Source: Immundisolibacter sp049322795 (lineage in GTDB: Bacteria; Pseudomonadota; Gammaproteobacteria; Immundisolibacterales; Immundisolibacteraceae). Taken from it: a DNA stretch of 64,000 nt. Made by a program: the position numbers and the translations under genes. This document shows, in pieces, positions 51,406-59,920 of this stretch (its first letter is position 1; every line of letters starts with the position of its first letter). Where the stretch lies: the NCBI GenBank assembly GCA_049322795.1, contig JBMOQH010000008.1, forward strand, positions 186,001 to 250,000, read 5' to 3'. The notes beneath the pieces were generated by a model that was not told the origin of the DNA, ran no database searches, and saw only the letters and a program-made list of their open reading frames with translations.

Positions 51406-51444
51406 GGCAGGCGGGGGCCGGCAACGGTCCCCGCTGCCGATTTT
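51406..51444 (+). terminator. Intrinsic terminator or attenuator after rubrerythrin
   Basis: GGCAGGCGGGGGCCG-GCAA-CGGTCCCCGCTGCC forms a strong stem with one bulged G and one G-T wobble, followed by GATTTT. It begins 9 bp after the rubrerythrin stop and could set a lower expression of the downstream Fe-S genes. Confidence 0.6.
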
Positions 51445-51557
51445 CACGCGGTGCAATACCGCGTTGCCTTGCCACAAGGCCGCGGCACGCCGACTCCGGC
51501 AGCCGCGTGTACGTTTCGACCGACCCGCCCCGAGCCTGCACGACAGGAGCATTACCC

Positions 51558-52916
51558 ATGGCCGATTCAGAGTCCCGTTCGCCGATCCGCGAAGGCAGCC
51601 TGGAAGCCCCCACCCGGCACGCCATCGACTGGAAAACCGCCGAGTACTACGACGAGAAGGCCCTGTTCGAGGAACTCGAGCGCGTCTACGACATCTGCCA
51701 TGGCTGCCGGCGCTGCGTGAGCCTGTGCCAGTCGTTTCCGACCCTGTTCGACCTGGTCGACGAGTCGGCCACCATGGAAGTGGACGGCGTCGCCAAGGAC
51801 GACTACTGGAAGGTGGTCGACCAGTGTTATCTGTGCGACCTGTGCTACATGACCAAGTGCCCCTACGTGCCGCCGCACGAGTGGAACGTGGACTTCCCGC
51901 ACCTGATGCTGCGCGCCAAGGCGGTGAAGTTCAAAACCAAGGGCGCGTCGTTCCGCGACCGGTTCCTGACCTCCACCGACCTCACCGGCAAGCTGGCCGG
52001 CATCCCGGTGGTCACCGAGACGGTCAACGCCGTGAACCGCCTGAAGCCGGCCCGCCAGGCCATGGAAAAGGTGATGGGCATCCACGCCGACGCCGTGCTG
52101 CCGCCGTTCGCCAGCAAGCCGCTGAAGCGCCGGTTCAAGGATCAGGACGCCGTCAACGCTGCGCTCACGCCGACGCCCGGCGCCACCACTACCGGCAAGG
52201 TGCTGCTGTTCGGCACCTGCTACGGCCACAACCAGATGCCGGAGCTGGGCGAGGATCTGGCGGCCATCTTCCGCCACAACGGCCTGCCGGTGACGCTGGC
52301 CGACGAGAGCCGCTGCTGCGGCATGCCCAAGCTCGAACTCGGCGACCTCGACTCGGTCGAGGCGCTGAAAAAGCACAACCTGCCGGCGCTGGCGGCCTAC
52401 GTCGACCAGGGCTACGACATCGTGGCGCCGGTGCCGTCCTGCGTGCTGATGTTCAAGCAGGAGCTGCGGCTGATGTTCCCGGACGATGCCGACGTGCAGA
52501 AGGTCGCCGCGCGCATCTACGATCCCTTCGAGTACCTGATCGCCCGCCACAAGGACGGCCTGCTAAGGACCGACTTCAAGCAGTCGCTCGGCAAGGTGGC
52601 CTACCACCCGCCGTGCCACCTGCGGGTGCAGAACATTGGCCTGAAGACGCGCGAGGTGTTCCAGCTGGTGCCGGACACCGAGGTGGTGGCCATCGAGCGC
52701 TGCGCCGGTCACGACGGCACCTACGGGGTCAAGGTCGAGACATACCCGCTGTCGATGAAGATCGGCGCCGCGGTGTTCAACCGCGTGCGCGAGGCCGACC
52801 CCGCCCACTACGCCAGCGACTGCCCCATCGCCTGCAAGCACATCGAGCACGGCGTCGGCAGCGGCAAGCCGTCCGAGCACCCGCTGCAGTTGCTGCGCCT
52901 GGCCTACGGAATCTGA
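51558..52916 (+). CDS. Heterodisulfide reductase-related Fe-S protein (CCG domains)
   Basis: A 452-residue protein of the GlpC/HdrD type. Two 4Fe-4S ferredoxin motifs lie at the N-terminus: CHGCRRCVSLC near residue 49 and CYLCDLCYMTKC near residue 94. Two C-terminal cysteine-rich CCG domains contain SRCCGMPK and the HPPCHLRVQNIG/RCAGHDG pair. There is no membrane anchor. Such subunits pass electrons or reduce disulfides. Its place between rubrerythrin and DUF3501 is a recurrent gene set, and it is a plausible electron donor to the diiron protein (inference). Confidence 0.85.
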   Translation: MADSESRSPIREGSLEAPTRHAIDWKTAEYYDEKALFEELERVYDICHGCRRCVSLCQSFPTLFDLVDESATMEVDGVAKDDYWKVVDQCYLCDLCYMTKCPYVPPHEWNVDFPHLMLRAKAVKFKTKGASFRDRFLTSTDLTGKLAGIPVVTETVNAVNRLKPARQAMEKVMGIHADAVLPPFASKPLKRRFKDQDAVNAALTPTPGATTTGKVLLFGTCYGHNQMPELGEDLAAIFRHNGLPVTLADESRCCGMPKLELGDLDSVEALKKHNLPALAAYVDQGYDIVAPVPSCVLMFKQELRLMFPDDADVQKVAARIYDPFEYLIARHKDGLLRTDFKQSLGKVAYHPPCHLRVQNIGLKTREVFQLVPDTEVVAIERCAGHDGTYGVKVETYPLSMKIGAAVFNRVREADPAHYASDCPIACKHIEHGVGSGKPSEHPLQLLRLAYGI

Positions 52917-52919
52917 ACC

Positions 52920-53507
52920 ATGCAAAAGCTCACCCGCACCGACCTGCTGTCGCTGGAGCAGTACGCCGAGCAACGCCCGGCCATGCGCGCCCGCGTGCTG
53001 GAGCACAAGAAAAACCGCCTGCTGCAGCTTGGCCCGCACGCCACGGCGGCTTTCGAGGACCGCCTTACGGTCCAGTACCAGATCCAGGAGATGCTGCGCA
53101 TCGAGCGCATCTTCGAGGCGCGCGGCATCGCCGAGGAGCTGGAGGCCTACAACCCACTGATCCCGGACGGCAGCAACCTGAAGGCCACGTTCATGATCGA
53201 GTACGCGGACGAGGAAGAGCGGCGCCGCGAGCTCGCCAGGCTGATCGGCGTCGAGGACCGCGTATGGCTGCGCGTGGCGGGGCACGAGCCGGTGTACGCC
53301 ATCGCCGACGAGGACATGGACCGCGAGAACGACGAGAAGACTTCGTCGGTGCACTTCCTGCGCTTCGAGTTCACGCCGGCCATGATCGCGGCGCTCGAGG
53401 GAGGCGCCGCGCTGGCCGCCGGCATCGACCACCCCAACATGAGCGTCGCCATCGACCCGCTGCCGGCCGCCACGCGCACGGCGCTGGTGGCCGATTTCGC
53501 CGGCTGA
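52920..53507 (+). CDS. DUF3501 protein
   Basis: A 195-residue soluble protein matching DUF3501: an N-terminal LSLEQYAEQRPAMRARVLEHKKNRLLQLGPHATAAFED stretch, then VQYQIQEMLRIERIFE and a C-terminal SSVHFLRFEF region. Function unknown. It starts 3 nt after the Hdr-like gene, so they are cotranscribed, and it regularly accompanies rubrerythrin and Hdr-like genes. Confidence 0.82.
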   Translation: MQKLTRTDLLSLEQYAEQRPAMRARVLEHKKNRLLQLGPHATAAFEDRLTVQYQIQEMLRIERIFEARGIAEELEAYNPLIPDGSNLKATFMIEYADEEERRRELARLIGVEDRVWLRVAGHEPVYAIADEDMDRENDEKTSSVHFLRFEFTPAMIAALEGGAALAAGIDHPNMSVAIDPLPAATRTALVADFAG

Positions 53508-53582
53508 ACCGATGCCGAAACATCCCGTTCACGGGAGTGTTCGGCTCGCTGGCGCTTCCCTGATCGGGCGCGCGCCGCGGCC

Positions 53583-55127
53583 GTGAGCGGGCCCGTAGGC
53601 CGCCGGACCCCGCCGCGCGCGCTGGCCGCGCTGCTTTTGCTGGTGTTCGGGGCGGCGGCCTGCGCACCGGCGCGGAAGACGCCGCTCGAAGCGGCCGACT
53701 TTCGCCGCTACAGCACGTCGCGCGAAATCTCCGCCTATCTCGACGCGCTCGCCGCGCACGCCCCGGGCCTGGCCCGCAAGGACGTGCTCGGCGAGAGCGT
53801 GCAGGGCCGGCCGATCGAGGCGCTGGTGCTCGCCGCGCCGGCCAGCGAGCCGGCCCGGCCACGTCTGAAGGTGCTGCTGGTGGGTTCCCAGCACGGCGGC
53901 GCCGAACCGGCCGGTGGCGAGGCGCTGCTGAGCCTTGCGCGTGATCTGCTGGAAGGCGACCTGCGCCCGCTGCTGGACGAGCTCGAGATCGTGCTGATCC
54001 CGAATGCCAACCCGGACGGGCGGGATCTGAAGCGCCGCTCGAACGCCAACCGCGTCAACATCAACACCGACTTCGTGCTGCTGTCCCAGCCCGAGAGCCG
54101 GGCGCTGGTGGATGCGCTCGCCCGCTATGCGCCGGACGCCGTGCTCGACACGCACGAATCGGCGGTGCTCAAGCGCAGCACGCTGGCGCGCGAGGGTTAC
54201 CTCACGGATTTCGACGCGCAATTCGAGGTGGCGAACGCCCCCGGACTGCCGCCAGACGTGCAGGCGTACGCCCGGGATTCCGTGCTGCCGGCACTGCTGG
54301 CGCGCGTATCGGCCGGCGGCCTGCCGGCGAACCATTACATCGGCGAGATCACCAGCACCCGCCAGCCGATTACCCACGGTGGCCTCACGCTGCGCAATTT
54401 CCGCAACAGCGCGGGCACGAGCGGCGCGCTGTCGGTGCTGGTGGAAACCAAGCTCGACCCGCGCACGGACGCCTTCGCGACCTATCGCAACATCGCCGTG
54501 CGCGTGGAGCGCCAGCGCCAGTGCATCCGCGGCTTTCTGGCCGAGGCGCAGGCGCGCCGCGTCGCCATCCGCGAGCAGGTGGCCGCTGCCCGCGCCGCCG
54601 CGCCGCCACGGGAAATCACGCTCTACGCCGGCTACGCGCCAGACCCGCGGCAGCGCACCGTCAGCATTCCATTGCGCCACCTCGACAGTCGCCTGCTGGA
54701 GTCGAAGCAGTTTGCCGATCACCGGCGGCGGGTGACGGCGGACACGGTGCCCGTTCCCACTGCACTGATCGTTACCCGTCACACCGGCGCCGTCGGCGAG
54801 CTGCTGGACCGCCACGGCATCGCGTACACCGCGTTCGACCAGGCGGCCCGTCTGCCGGTGCAAGTGTTGCGACTGGCCGCGCGCCCGGCCGCGCTGGGGC
54901 GGGTGGCGGCGGTGCAGGACACGCAGACCGTCGCGACCATTCCCGCCGGTAGCCTGCGCGTCGATCTCGCTCAGCCGGCCGGCCGCCTCGCGCTGCTGCT
55001 GATCGACCCACGCTCCATCAGCAGCGTGTTCCGCTACCCGCAGTACGGTGCGTGGATCGAGCCGGGCGAGGCGTTTTTCGTTTATCGGCAGTCCGCCAGG
55101 CTGAATGATCGAGCCCGGCAACCCTGA
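53583..55127 (+). CDS. Lipoprotein M14-type zinc carboxypeptidase, paralogue 1
   Basis: A 514-residue peptidase-like protein. The signal peptide ends with a lipobox at Cys27 (GAAAC). The M14 fold has SQHGGAEPAGG (His104, Glu108), PNANPDGRD, VLDTHES (His191) and LSVLVETK (probable catalytic Glu288). The first zinc motif reads HxxxE rather than the HxxE usual in M14. A C-terminal domain of about 200 residues ends RSISSVFRYPQYG. GTG 53583 is the start. Substrate unknown; peptidoglycan peptides are one option. A paralogue follows directly. Confidence 0.8.
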   Translation: MSGPVGRRTPPRALAALLLLVFGAAACAPARKTPLEAADFRRYSTSREISAYLDALAAHAPGLARKDVLGESVQGRPIEALVLAAPASEPARPRLKVLLVGSQHGGAEPAGGEALLSLARDLLEGDLRPLLDELEIVLIPNANPDGRDLKRRSNANRVNINTDFVLLSQPESRALVDALARYAPDAVLDTHESAVLKRSTLAREGYLTDFDAQFEVANAPGLPPDVQAYARDSVLPALLARVSAGGLPANHYIGEITSTRQPITHGGLTLRNFRNSAGTSGALSVLVETKLDPRTDAFATYRNIAVRVERQRQCIRGFLAEAQARRVAIREQVAAARAAAPPREITLYAGYAPDPRQRTVSIPLRHLDSRLLESKQFADHRRRVTADTVPVPTALIVTRHTGAVGELLDRHGIAYTAFDQAARLPVQVLRLAARPAALGRVAAVQDTQTVATIPAGSLRVDLAQPAGRLALLLIDPRSISSVFRYPQYGAWIEPGEAFFVYRQSARLNDRARQP

Positions 55128-55262
55128 CAGCTCGTTCCTCGCGGCGCGGGGGAGGCCGGCCCTCGGGTCGGATCCTTGTCTGATCCCCGCAAACGGCTGG
55201 CCAAGCACTCGGCTGCGCGTTTAAAACACGCTTTCCTCCCGACGACTGCCGAGTGTCCGCCG

Positions 55263-56711
55263 ATGCCGGTACCTGTGCCTGACTTGCTGACACCGCTCGA
55301 ATCGAACGCCGGCTCACGTTACTCGGACGGCGGGCAGATCGACGTCTATCTGCGCGCGCTGTCGGATGCGGCCGGCGGGCGCGCCGCGCTGGCCAGCATC
55401 GGCCGTTCGGCGGGCGGGCGCGACATTCCGGCGCTGTTGTGCGGGCTGGAGCCGCACGGGCGTGTCGGCACCGGCAAGCTGCGGGTGATGTTGGTGGGCT
55501 CGATCCACGGCGCCTCCGAAGCCGCCGGCTGCGAGGCGTTGCTGGGACTGGCGCGGGACGTGTTGCTCGGCGCCCGGCGCGATCTGCTGGGCTACCTGGA
55601 GCTGATCGTCATCCCGAGCGCCAATCCGGACGGACGCGCGGCCGATTCGTTCCGCAACGGCAACGCGGTGAACATCAACCGCGATTTCGTGCTGCTGGAG
55701 CAGCCCGAGAGCCAGGCGCTCGATGCTGCCGTGCGCCGCTACGCGCCTGCCGTGGTGCTGGGTGCGCACGAGCAGGCGGTGCTGAAGCGCAAGACGCTCG
55801 GCGCGGCCGGCTACTGCACGGCCTTCGAGGCGCAGTTCGACGTGGCCAGCACGCCGGCCATCCCGCAGGCGCTGCGGCAGTTCGCCACCGCCACGCTGCT
55901 GCCGCAGCTCATCGCGCGCACGCAGTCGCGCGGCCTGCCCGCGCAGCGCTACATCGCCGAGATCAAATCCCTCGCGCAGCCGGTCACGCACGGCGACCTC
56001 ACGCTGCGCACGTTTCGCAACAAGAGCGGCCTGCGTGGGCCGCTCAGCGTGTTGCTGGAAACGCCCATGGAGCCCAAGGCCGGCCAGTACGCCACGTTCC
56101 GCGACATCGGCGTGCGGGTGCAAAAGCAGCGCCTGTGTCAGGAGGTGTTCCTGGACTGCGTGCGCGACAACGCCCCCGCCATCGCGGCGGCCCGGGCGCA
56201 GGCCGTGCGGGAGATCGATGACCGGCCGTTCCCGGTCAATGCGCGCTATCGGCGCGATCCGGCCGACGCCACGCTGCGGGTGCCGCTGCGCGAGCGCGCC
56301 AATGGCGCCCGCATAGAGGCGAGCTTCGCCGATCACCGCGCGGTGGAGGCGCACGACCTGCTGATCCCGCCGGCGACCTGGTACATCACCGCCCATACGG
56401 ACCTGTTCGCCGCGCTGCTGGCGCGCCACGGCATCGCGTTCGAGGTACTGCACAGGGCCGTCGAGCGTCGCGTCGTCAGCGCTGTCCATGCCGGCGGGGA
56501 CGATCCCGACGCCGCCGGCGTGCTGCTGGCGGAGCGACATCACACGCGCACGCTGCCGGCCGGCGCACTGCGCGTGGCACCATCCGGCTCGGACCGGCGC
56601 CTGCTGGCGCTGCTGTTCGACCCGCGCTCGGCCAGCAGCGTGTTTCGTTACACGGCGTACGCGCGCCTGCTGGCGCCGGGCGAGCCCAGTTTCATCTGCC
56701 GCGCGGCCTGA
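55263..56711 (+). CDS. M14-type zinc carboxypeptidase, paralogue 2 (no signal peptide)
   Basis: A 482-residue paralogue of the preceding gene with the same order: SIHGASEAAGC (His82, Glu86), PSANPDGRA, LGAHEQ (His169, where the Asp of THES/DTHE type is Gly), LSVLLETP and a C-terminal RSASSVFRYTAY. It again has HxxxE. No export signal is seen from ATG 55263; using the in-frame TTG 55176 adds only a basic stretch. It may therefore act in the cytosol on imported peptides. Tandem duplication followed by loss or change of the signal is inferred. Confidence 0.75.
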   Translation: MPVPVPDLLTPLESNAGSRYSDGGQIDVYLRALSDAAGGRAALASIGRSAGGRDIPALLCGLEPHGRVGTGKLRVMLVGSIHGASEAAGCEALLGLARDVLLGARRDLLGYLELIVIPSANPDGRAADSFRNGNAVNINRDFVLLEQPESQALDAAVRRYAPAVVLGAHEQAVLKRKTLGAAGYCTAFEAQFDVASTPAIPQALRQFATATLLPQLIARTQSRGLPAQRYIAEIKSLAQPVTHGDLTLRTFRNKSGLRGPLSVLLETPMEPKAGQYATFRDIGVRVQKQRLCQEVFLDCVRDNAPAIAAARAQAVREIDDRPFPVNARYRRDPADATLRVPLRERANGARIEASFADHRAVEAHDLLIPPATWYITAHTDLFAALLARHGIAFEVLHRAVERRVVSAVHAGGDDPDAAGVLLAERHHTRTLPAGALRVAPSGSDRRLLALLFDPRSASSVFRYTAYARLLAPGEPSFICRAA

Positions 56712-56737
56712 CCATTGCAATAGAGAGGAGACAGAAA

Positions 56738-57715
56738 ATGGAATACCGACCGCTTGGCAAGACCGGCCTCAAGGTCTCGGCCGTTGGTCTTGGTGGAAAC
56801 GTGTTCGGTCCGCCGCGGCAGGACCTGCCCTCCAGCATCGCCACCGTGCACCGTGCGCTGGAACTGGGCGTCAACCTCATCGACACCGCGTACATCTACA
56901 ACGACGGCAAGAGCGAGGAATTTCTCGGCAAGGCGCTCGCCGGCCGGCGCGACCGGGTGATCCTGGCCAGCAAATGCCACCTGCTGAACCTGGCCGAAGG
57001 CGAGACGGTCGCCCAGCGTATCCGCAGCCACTGCGAGACCAGCCTGCGGCGCCTGGGCACCGATTACCTCGACCTGCTGCAACTGCACTTCCCGCAACCG
57101 CAGGCGAGCGCGCAGGAAATCCTGGAAGCCTTCGCCCCACTGGTGCGCGAAGGCAAGGTGCGCCACGTCGGCCAGTGCAACTACGCCGCCTGGCGTCACG
57201 CCCAGTCGCTCGGCGAGTCCACGCGGCTTGGCCTGCCGGCGTTCGCCACCGCGCAGCACCAGTGCAGCCTGCTGGTGCGCGGCGCAACCGCCGAACTGTT
57301 GCCGTTCTGCGAGGCGAGCGGCATTGGTTTTTTGCCCTACTTCCCGCTCGCGGCGGGGCTTCTGAGTGGCAAATACCAGCCCGGCCAGCCGGCTCCGGCC
57401 GGCACGCGTGGCGCAGCGGGCAGCCCCACTGTCAGCCGCCTGCGCACGCCGGACAACGAGCGGCTGCTGGTGGAACTGACCGAATTCGCGCGTGCGCGTG
57501 ACCACGGCCTGCTCGACCTTGCCTTCGCCTGGCTGCTGTCGCAGCCGGCCGTCAGCAGTGTCATCGCCGGAGTGATGAGCGCCGCGCAACTCGAAGCCAA
57601 CGTTGCTGCCGGCCAGTGGCGCCTCGGCGCCGCGGACCAGGCGGCGCTCGCCGAGCTGCTCGGGCCGGTCACCCCGCACTGGCAGGCCGAGCCGGACTTG
57701 GCGTCGTTTCGTTAG
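56738..57715 (+). CDS. Aldo/keto reductase
   Basis: A 325-residue TIM-barrel oxidoreductase. MEYRPLGKTGLKVSAVGLG opens the fold. Catalytic residues are Asp and Tyr in NLIDTAYIY, Lys in VILASKC and His in LLQLHF. The NADPH-binding C-terminus includes FLPYFPLAAGLLSGKY and SSVIAGVMSAAQLEAN. Substrate unknown. A GAGAGGAGA site precedes ATG 56738, 26 bp after the second M14 gene, so it may be the last gene of that operon. Confidence 0.9.
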   Translation: MEYRPLGKTGLKVSAVGLGGNVFGPPRQDLPSSIATVHRALELGVNLIDTAYIYNDGKSEEFLGKALAGRRDRVILASKCHLLNLAEGETVAQRIRSHCETSLRRLGTDYLDLLQLHFPQPQASAQEILEAFAPLVREGKVRHVGQCNYAAWRHAQSLGESTRLGLPAFATAQHQCSLLVRGATAELLPFCEASGIGFLPYFPLAAGLLSGKYQPGQPAPAGTRGAAGSPTVSRLRTPDNERLLVELTEFARARDHGLLDLAFAWLLSQPAVSSVIAGVMSAAQLEANVAAGQWRLGAADQAALAELLGPVTPHWQAEPDLASFR

Positions 57716-57862
57716 GGAAGCGCTGCTTTATTCAGCGCGTCCCGTCCGGGGCAGGACGCCCCCGGCCAGGATCAACGGCGCGAGCTATTGATCCAGGGAG
57801 CGCGCCGTCGACCCCTGCCGAGGATTCTTCCCCGGACGGGCACTGAACCCGGCAGCGCTTCC
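57716..57862. repeat. Nested 147-bp inverted repeat (MITE-like)
   Basis: Outer arms GGAAGCGCTGC (57716-57726) and GCAGCGCTTCC (57852-57862), middle arms CCCGTCCGGGG (57731-57741) and CCCCGGACGGG (57830-57840), plus TTCAG/CTGAA between them. An inner pair GGATCAA/TTGATCC (57769-57775, 57788-57794) completes the structure. It starts at the aldo/keto reductase stop codon. A small non-autonomous element is inferred; no target duplication is clear. Confidence 0.65.
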
Positions 57863-57902
57863 ACGGGGGAAACGCTGTCGTCTTCAGTGTTCCGCGCGTG
57901 GC

Positions 57903-58154
57903 CTACCGCGAGCACTCCAGGGCCTGATCGTTGAGCACCGCACAGCTCTGCGGGCCGCACTGGCAGTGGGTAATGGACGCCCGCGGCGACGTCGGCAGGC
58001 TGCCGGTGAGCACGTCCACCGGTGCCGAGCACACGCAGGGGGCGAGTGCGGCATCCGCGTTGGCTGGCGCCAGGAGCGCTGTCGAGGTGAGCGCCACAAG
58101 CGCGGCGATGCCCGCCGCGACGGCGAGAAGAAGCTTGGGTTTGGAAATTGCCAC
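57903..58154 (-). CDS. Small secreted Cys-rich protein
   Basis: An 83-residue unrecognised protein. A signal peptide (LLLAVAAGIAALVALTSTALL, cleavage near ANA-DAA) precedes a mature part of about 47 residues with six Cys: PCVCSAP, HCQCGPQSC and ECSR. Six cysteines suggest disulfides or a metal site. GTG 58154 was chosen because GGAGG lies 4 nt upstream. It stands alone between the inverted repeat and tRNA-Ser. Its function is unknown. Confidence 0.5.
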   Translation of the reverse strand: MAISKPKLLLAVAAGIAALVALTSTALLAPANADAALAPCVCSAPVDVLTGSLPTSPRASITHCQCGPQSCAVLNDQALECSR

Positions 58155-58200
58155 GGAACCTCCGACGGTGACGCGGGCACACGGTGCCCACGGCAACTAT

Positions 58201-58227
58201 GACGGACAGGTCCGTCGCTGCGCAGCG
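58201..58227 (-). terminator. Palindromes downstream of tRNA-Ser (possible terminator)
   Basis: GACGGAC-AG-GTCCGTC (58201-58216) and the adjoining palindrome CGCTGCGCAGCG (58216-58227) lie 40-66 bp past the tRNA 3' end in its direction of transcription. On the minus strand the sequence after the first stem is ATAGTTG, so there is no proper T-run. Confidence 0.3.
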
Positions 58228-58266
58228 GTCGGCGCGCGACAGGGGGTGACGGGTGAGCGGGAGGAT

Positions 58267-58357
58267 TGGCGGAGAGGGTGGGATTCGAACCCACGTGGAG
58301 CTTACGCCCCCAACGGATTTCGAGTCCGCGCCGGTATGGCCACTTCGGTACCTCTCC
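58267..58357 (-). tRNA. tRNA-Ser (anticodon CGA)
   Basis: On the minus strand the acceptor GGAGAGG pairs with CCTCTCC, followed by discriminator G and an encoded CCA. The D arm starts ACCGAAGTGGCC, the anticodon loop is CTCGAAA (CGA), a long variable arm follows (class II tRNA), and the T loop is GGTTCGAATCC. The 91-nt length fits tRNA-Ser reading UCG codons. Confidence 0.95.
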
Positions 58358-58435
58358 GCGAGATGGCCGCTTGGGCCAGAGGTTTGCCAGGGAGCCGGAC
58401 TAATATACCATCCGTCGCCCGCCAGACGTGGCCCG

Positions 58436-59920
58436 GTGCTCCGGGGCCGCGCGTGGCCAAACGAGGAAACCGCCCTGAGATATGGACTCCCCGAGTGGTG
58501 GGGCGCCAGTCTGGTGGCCGTTCTGCTGCTGATGCTCGTGCACTGGGCCGATCTGGCGCAGCGTTACCCGCCGCCGTCGCGGCTGGATCGTGTTCAGCAT
58601 TCCGGTACCTTGCGTGTGGCGGTGCCGGTTGATCCCGGCATCGACCATGCAGCGTTTCAGGACCTGCACCACGCCTTGCTGCGCGAGTTCGCGAACCGGC
58701 TTGATGTGACCGTCAGCCTCGTCGAGGCCGAGTCACAAGCGCGGATGCTGGAGCTGCTGGTCCGGGACGAGGTCGATCTGGCCGTGCCCGCCCGACCGCT
58801 GCCGCCGGACCTGCCGCGACATTTTTACGTGGGTCCCGGCTACGTGGACAGTCAGACCCACGTGGTCTGCAACAGCCGCGCGCACGCCTCGCGGGCCCTG
58901 CAGCGGCTCGTCGACCAGCGGGACGTTCGGGTGTCGGCGAGTGATGGCTACCTGGCCCGCCTTGCCGCGGCGGGAAATCCGCGTATCCGGCTGGTGCCAC
59001 AGGCCGCGGCCGGCACGGCGAGTCTGCTCGAAAGCGTGGCCGCCGGGGACGTCGAGTGCACGTTTGCTCAGGCGGACGAAATTTCGCGAGCCCGTCAGCG
59101 CCTGCCCAACCTGCACCCGGGGGAGGCGGTGGGTCCAGCGGGTTCGGTCGGCTGGGTTTTGCGCAACACCCGCGATGGGTCGCTCATCGGGCAGGTCGAC
59201 CGGTTTTTCCTGCACGCCCGCAAGAGCGGGTTGCTGGCGCAACTGCGTCAGCAGGACCGGGGTCTGACCCGCCGTTTCGAGGTGGTCGACTTCGACGGCT
59301 TCCGTCTGGCGTTGGCGACCAAACTGCCGCGTTTCGAGGCGGCGTTCCGCAGCGCCGGGGCGCAGTACGGCATCGATTGGCGTCTGCTCGCGGCGCTTGC
59401 GTATCAGGAATCGCGCTGGAATCCGCATGCGGAATCGCCGCACGGGGCGGGCGGCATGATGATGCTGGTGGCCGATACGGCTCGCGCGATGGGCTGCCGG
59501 AATCGCTTCGATGCCGGCGATTCCATCCTTGCGGCAGCGCGTTATGTCGCCACCCTGCGGGACAGCCTGGCAAACGAGGTGGCGGAGCCGCATCGCACCT
59601 GGATGACGCTTGCGGCTTACAACCTGGGTCCGCAGGGTTTGGCGCGGGCGCGCCAGCGGGTGGCCGCGCAGGGTGGCGACCCCGGGCGCTGGCCGGAGGT
59701 GCGTCGTGTGTTGCCGACCTTGCAGCGCGGCGCGCGCGCGTGGGAGCCGGTGTTTCACGTCGAAAGCGTGCGGCGCTATTTCGCCCTGCTGAGCCTGGAC
59801 ACCGTGCCGACCCAGCGCGCCAACATCCGGATTACGCCGCGTGGCGGCTCCGCCGCAGGCGTCGCCGTCGATGCAAGGTCAGTATCGGACCGGACGCGGC
59901 GTAGCCCGCAAACAGGATGA
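58436..59920 (+). CDS. mltF: Membrane-bound lytic murein transglycosylase, MltF-like
   Basis: A protein of about 494 residues. One membrane anchor (SLVAVLLLMLVHWADLA) is followed by a family 3 solute-binding-like domain beginning GTLRVAVPVDPG. A C-terminal SLT lysozyme-like domain holds the catalytic Glu (near 325) in ALAYQESRWNPHAESPHGAGGMMML, plus LAAYNLGPQGLARAR. It cleaves peptidoglycan glycan strands. The start is uncertain: GTG 58436, GTG 58514 or ATG 58532 all leave the anchor partly or fully intact. The 3' end overlaps pssA by 89 bp, antiparallel. Confidence 0.85.
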   Translation: MLRGRAWPNEETALRYGLPEWWGASLVAVLLLMLVHWADLAQRYPPPSRLDRVQHSGTLRVAVPVDPGIDHAAFQDLHHALLREFANRLDVTVSLVEAESQARMLELLVRDEVDLAVPARPLPPDLPRHFYVGPGYVDSQTHVVCNSRAHASRALQRLVDQRDVRVSASDGYLARLAAAGNPRIRLVPQAAAGTASLLESVAAGDVECTFAQADEISRARQRLPNLHPGEAVGPAGSVGWVLRNTRDGSLIGQVDRFFLHARKSGLLAQLRQQDRGLTRRFEVVDFDGFRLALATKLPRFEAAFRSAGAQYGIDWRLLAALAYQESRWNPHAESPHGAGGMMMLVADTARAMGCRNRFDAGDSILAAARYVATLRDSLANEVAEPHRTWMTLAAYNLGPQGLARARQRVAAQGGDPGRWPEVRRVLPTLQRGARAWEPVFHVESVRRYFALLSLDTVPTQRANIRITPRGGSAAGVAVDARSVSDRTRRSPQTG

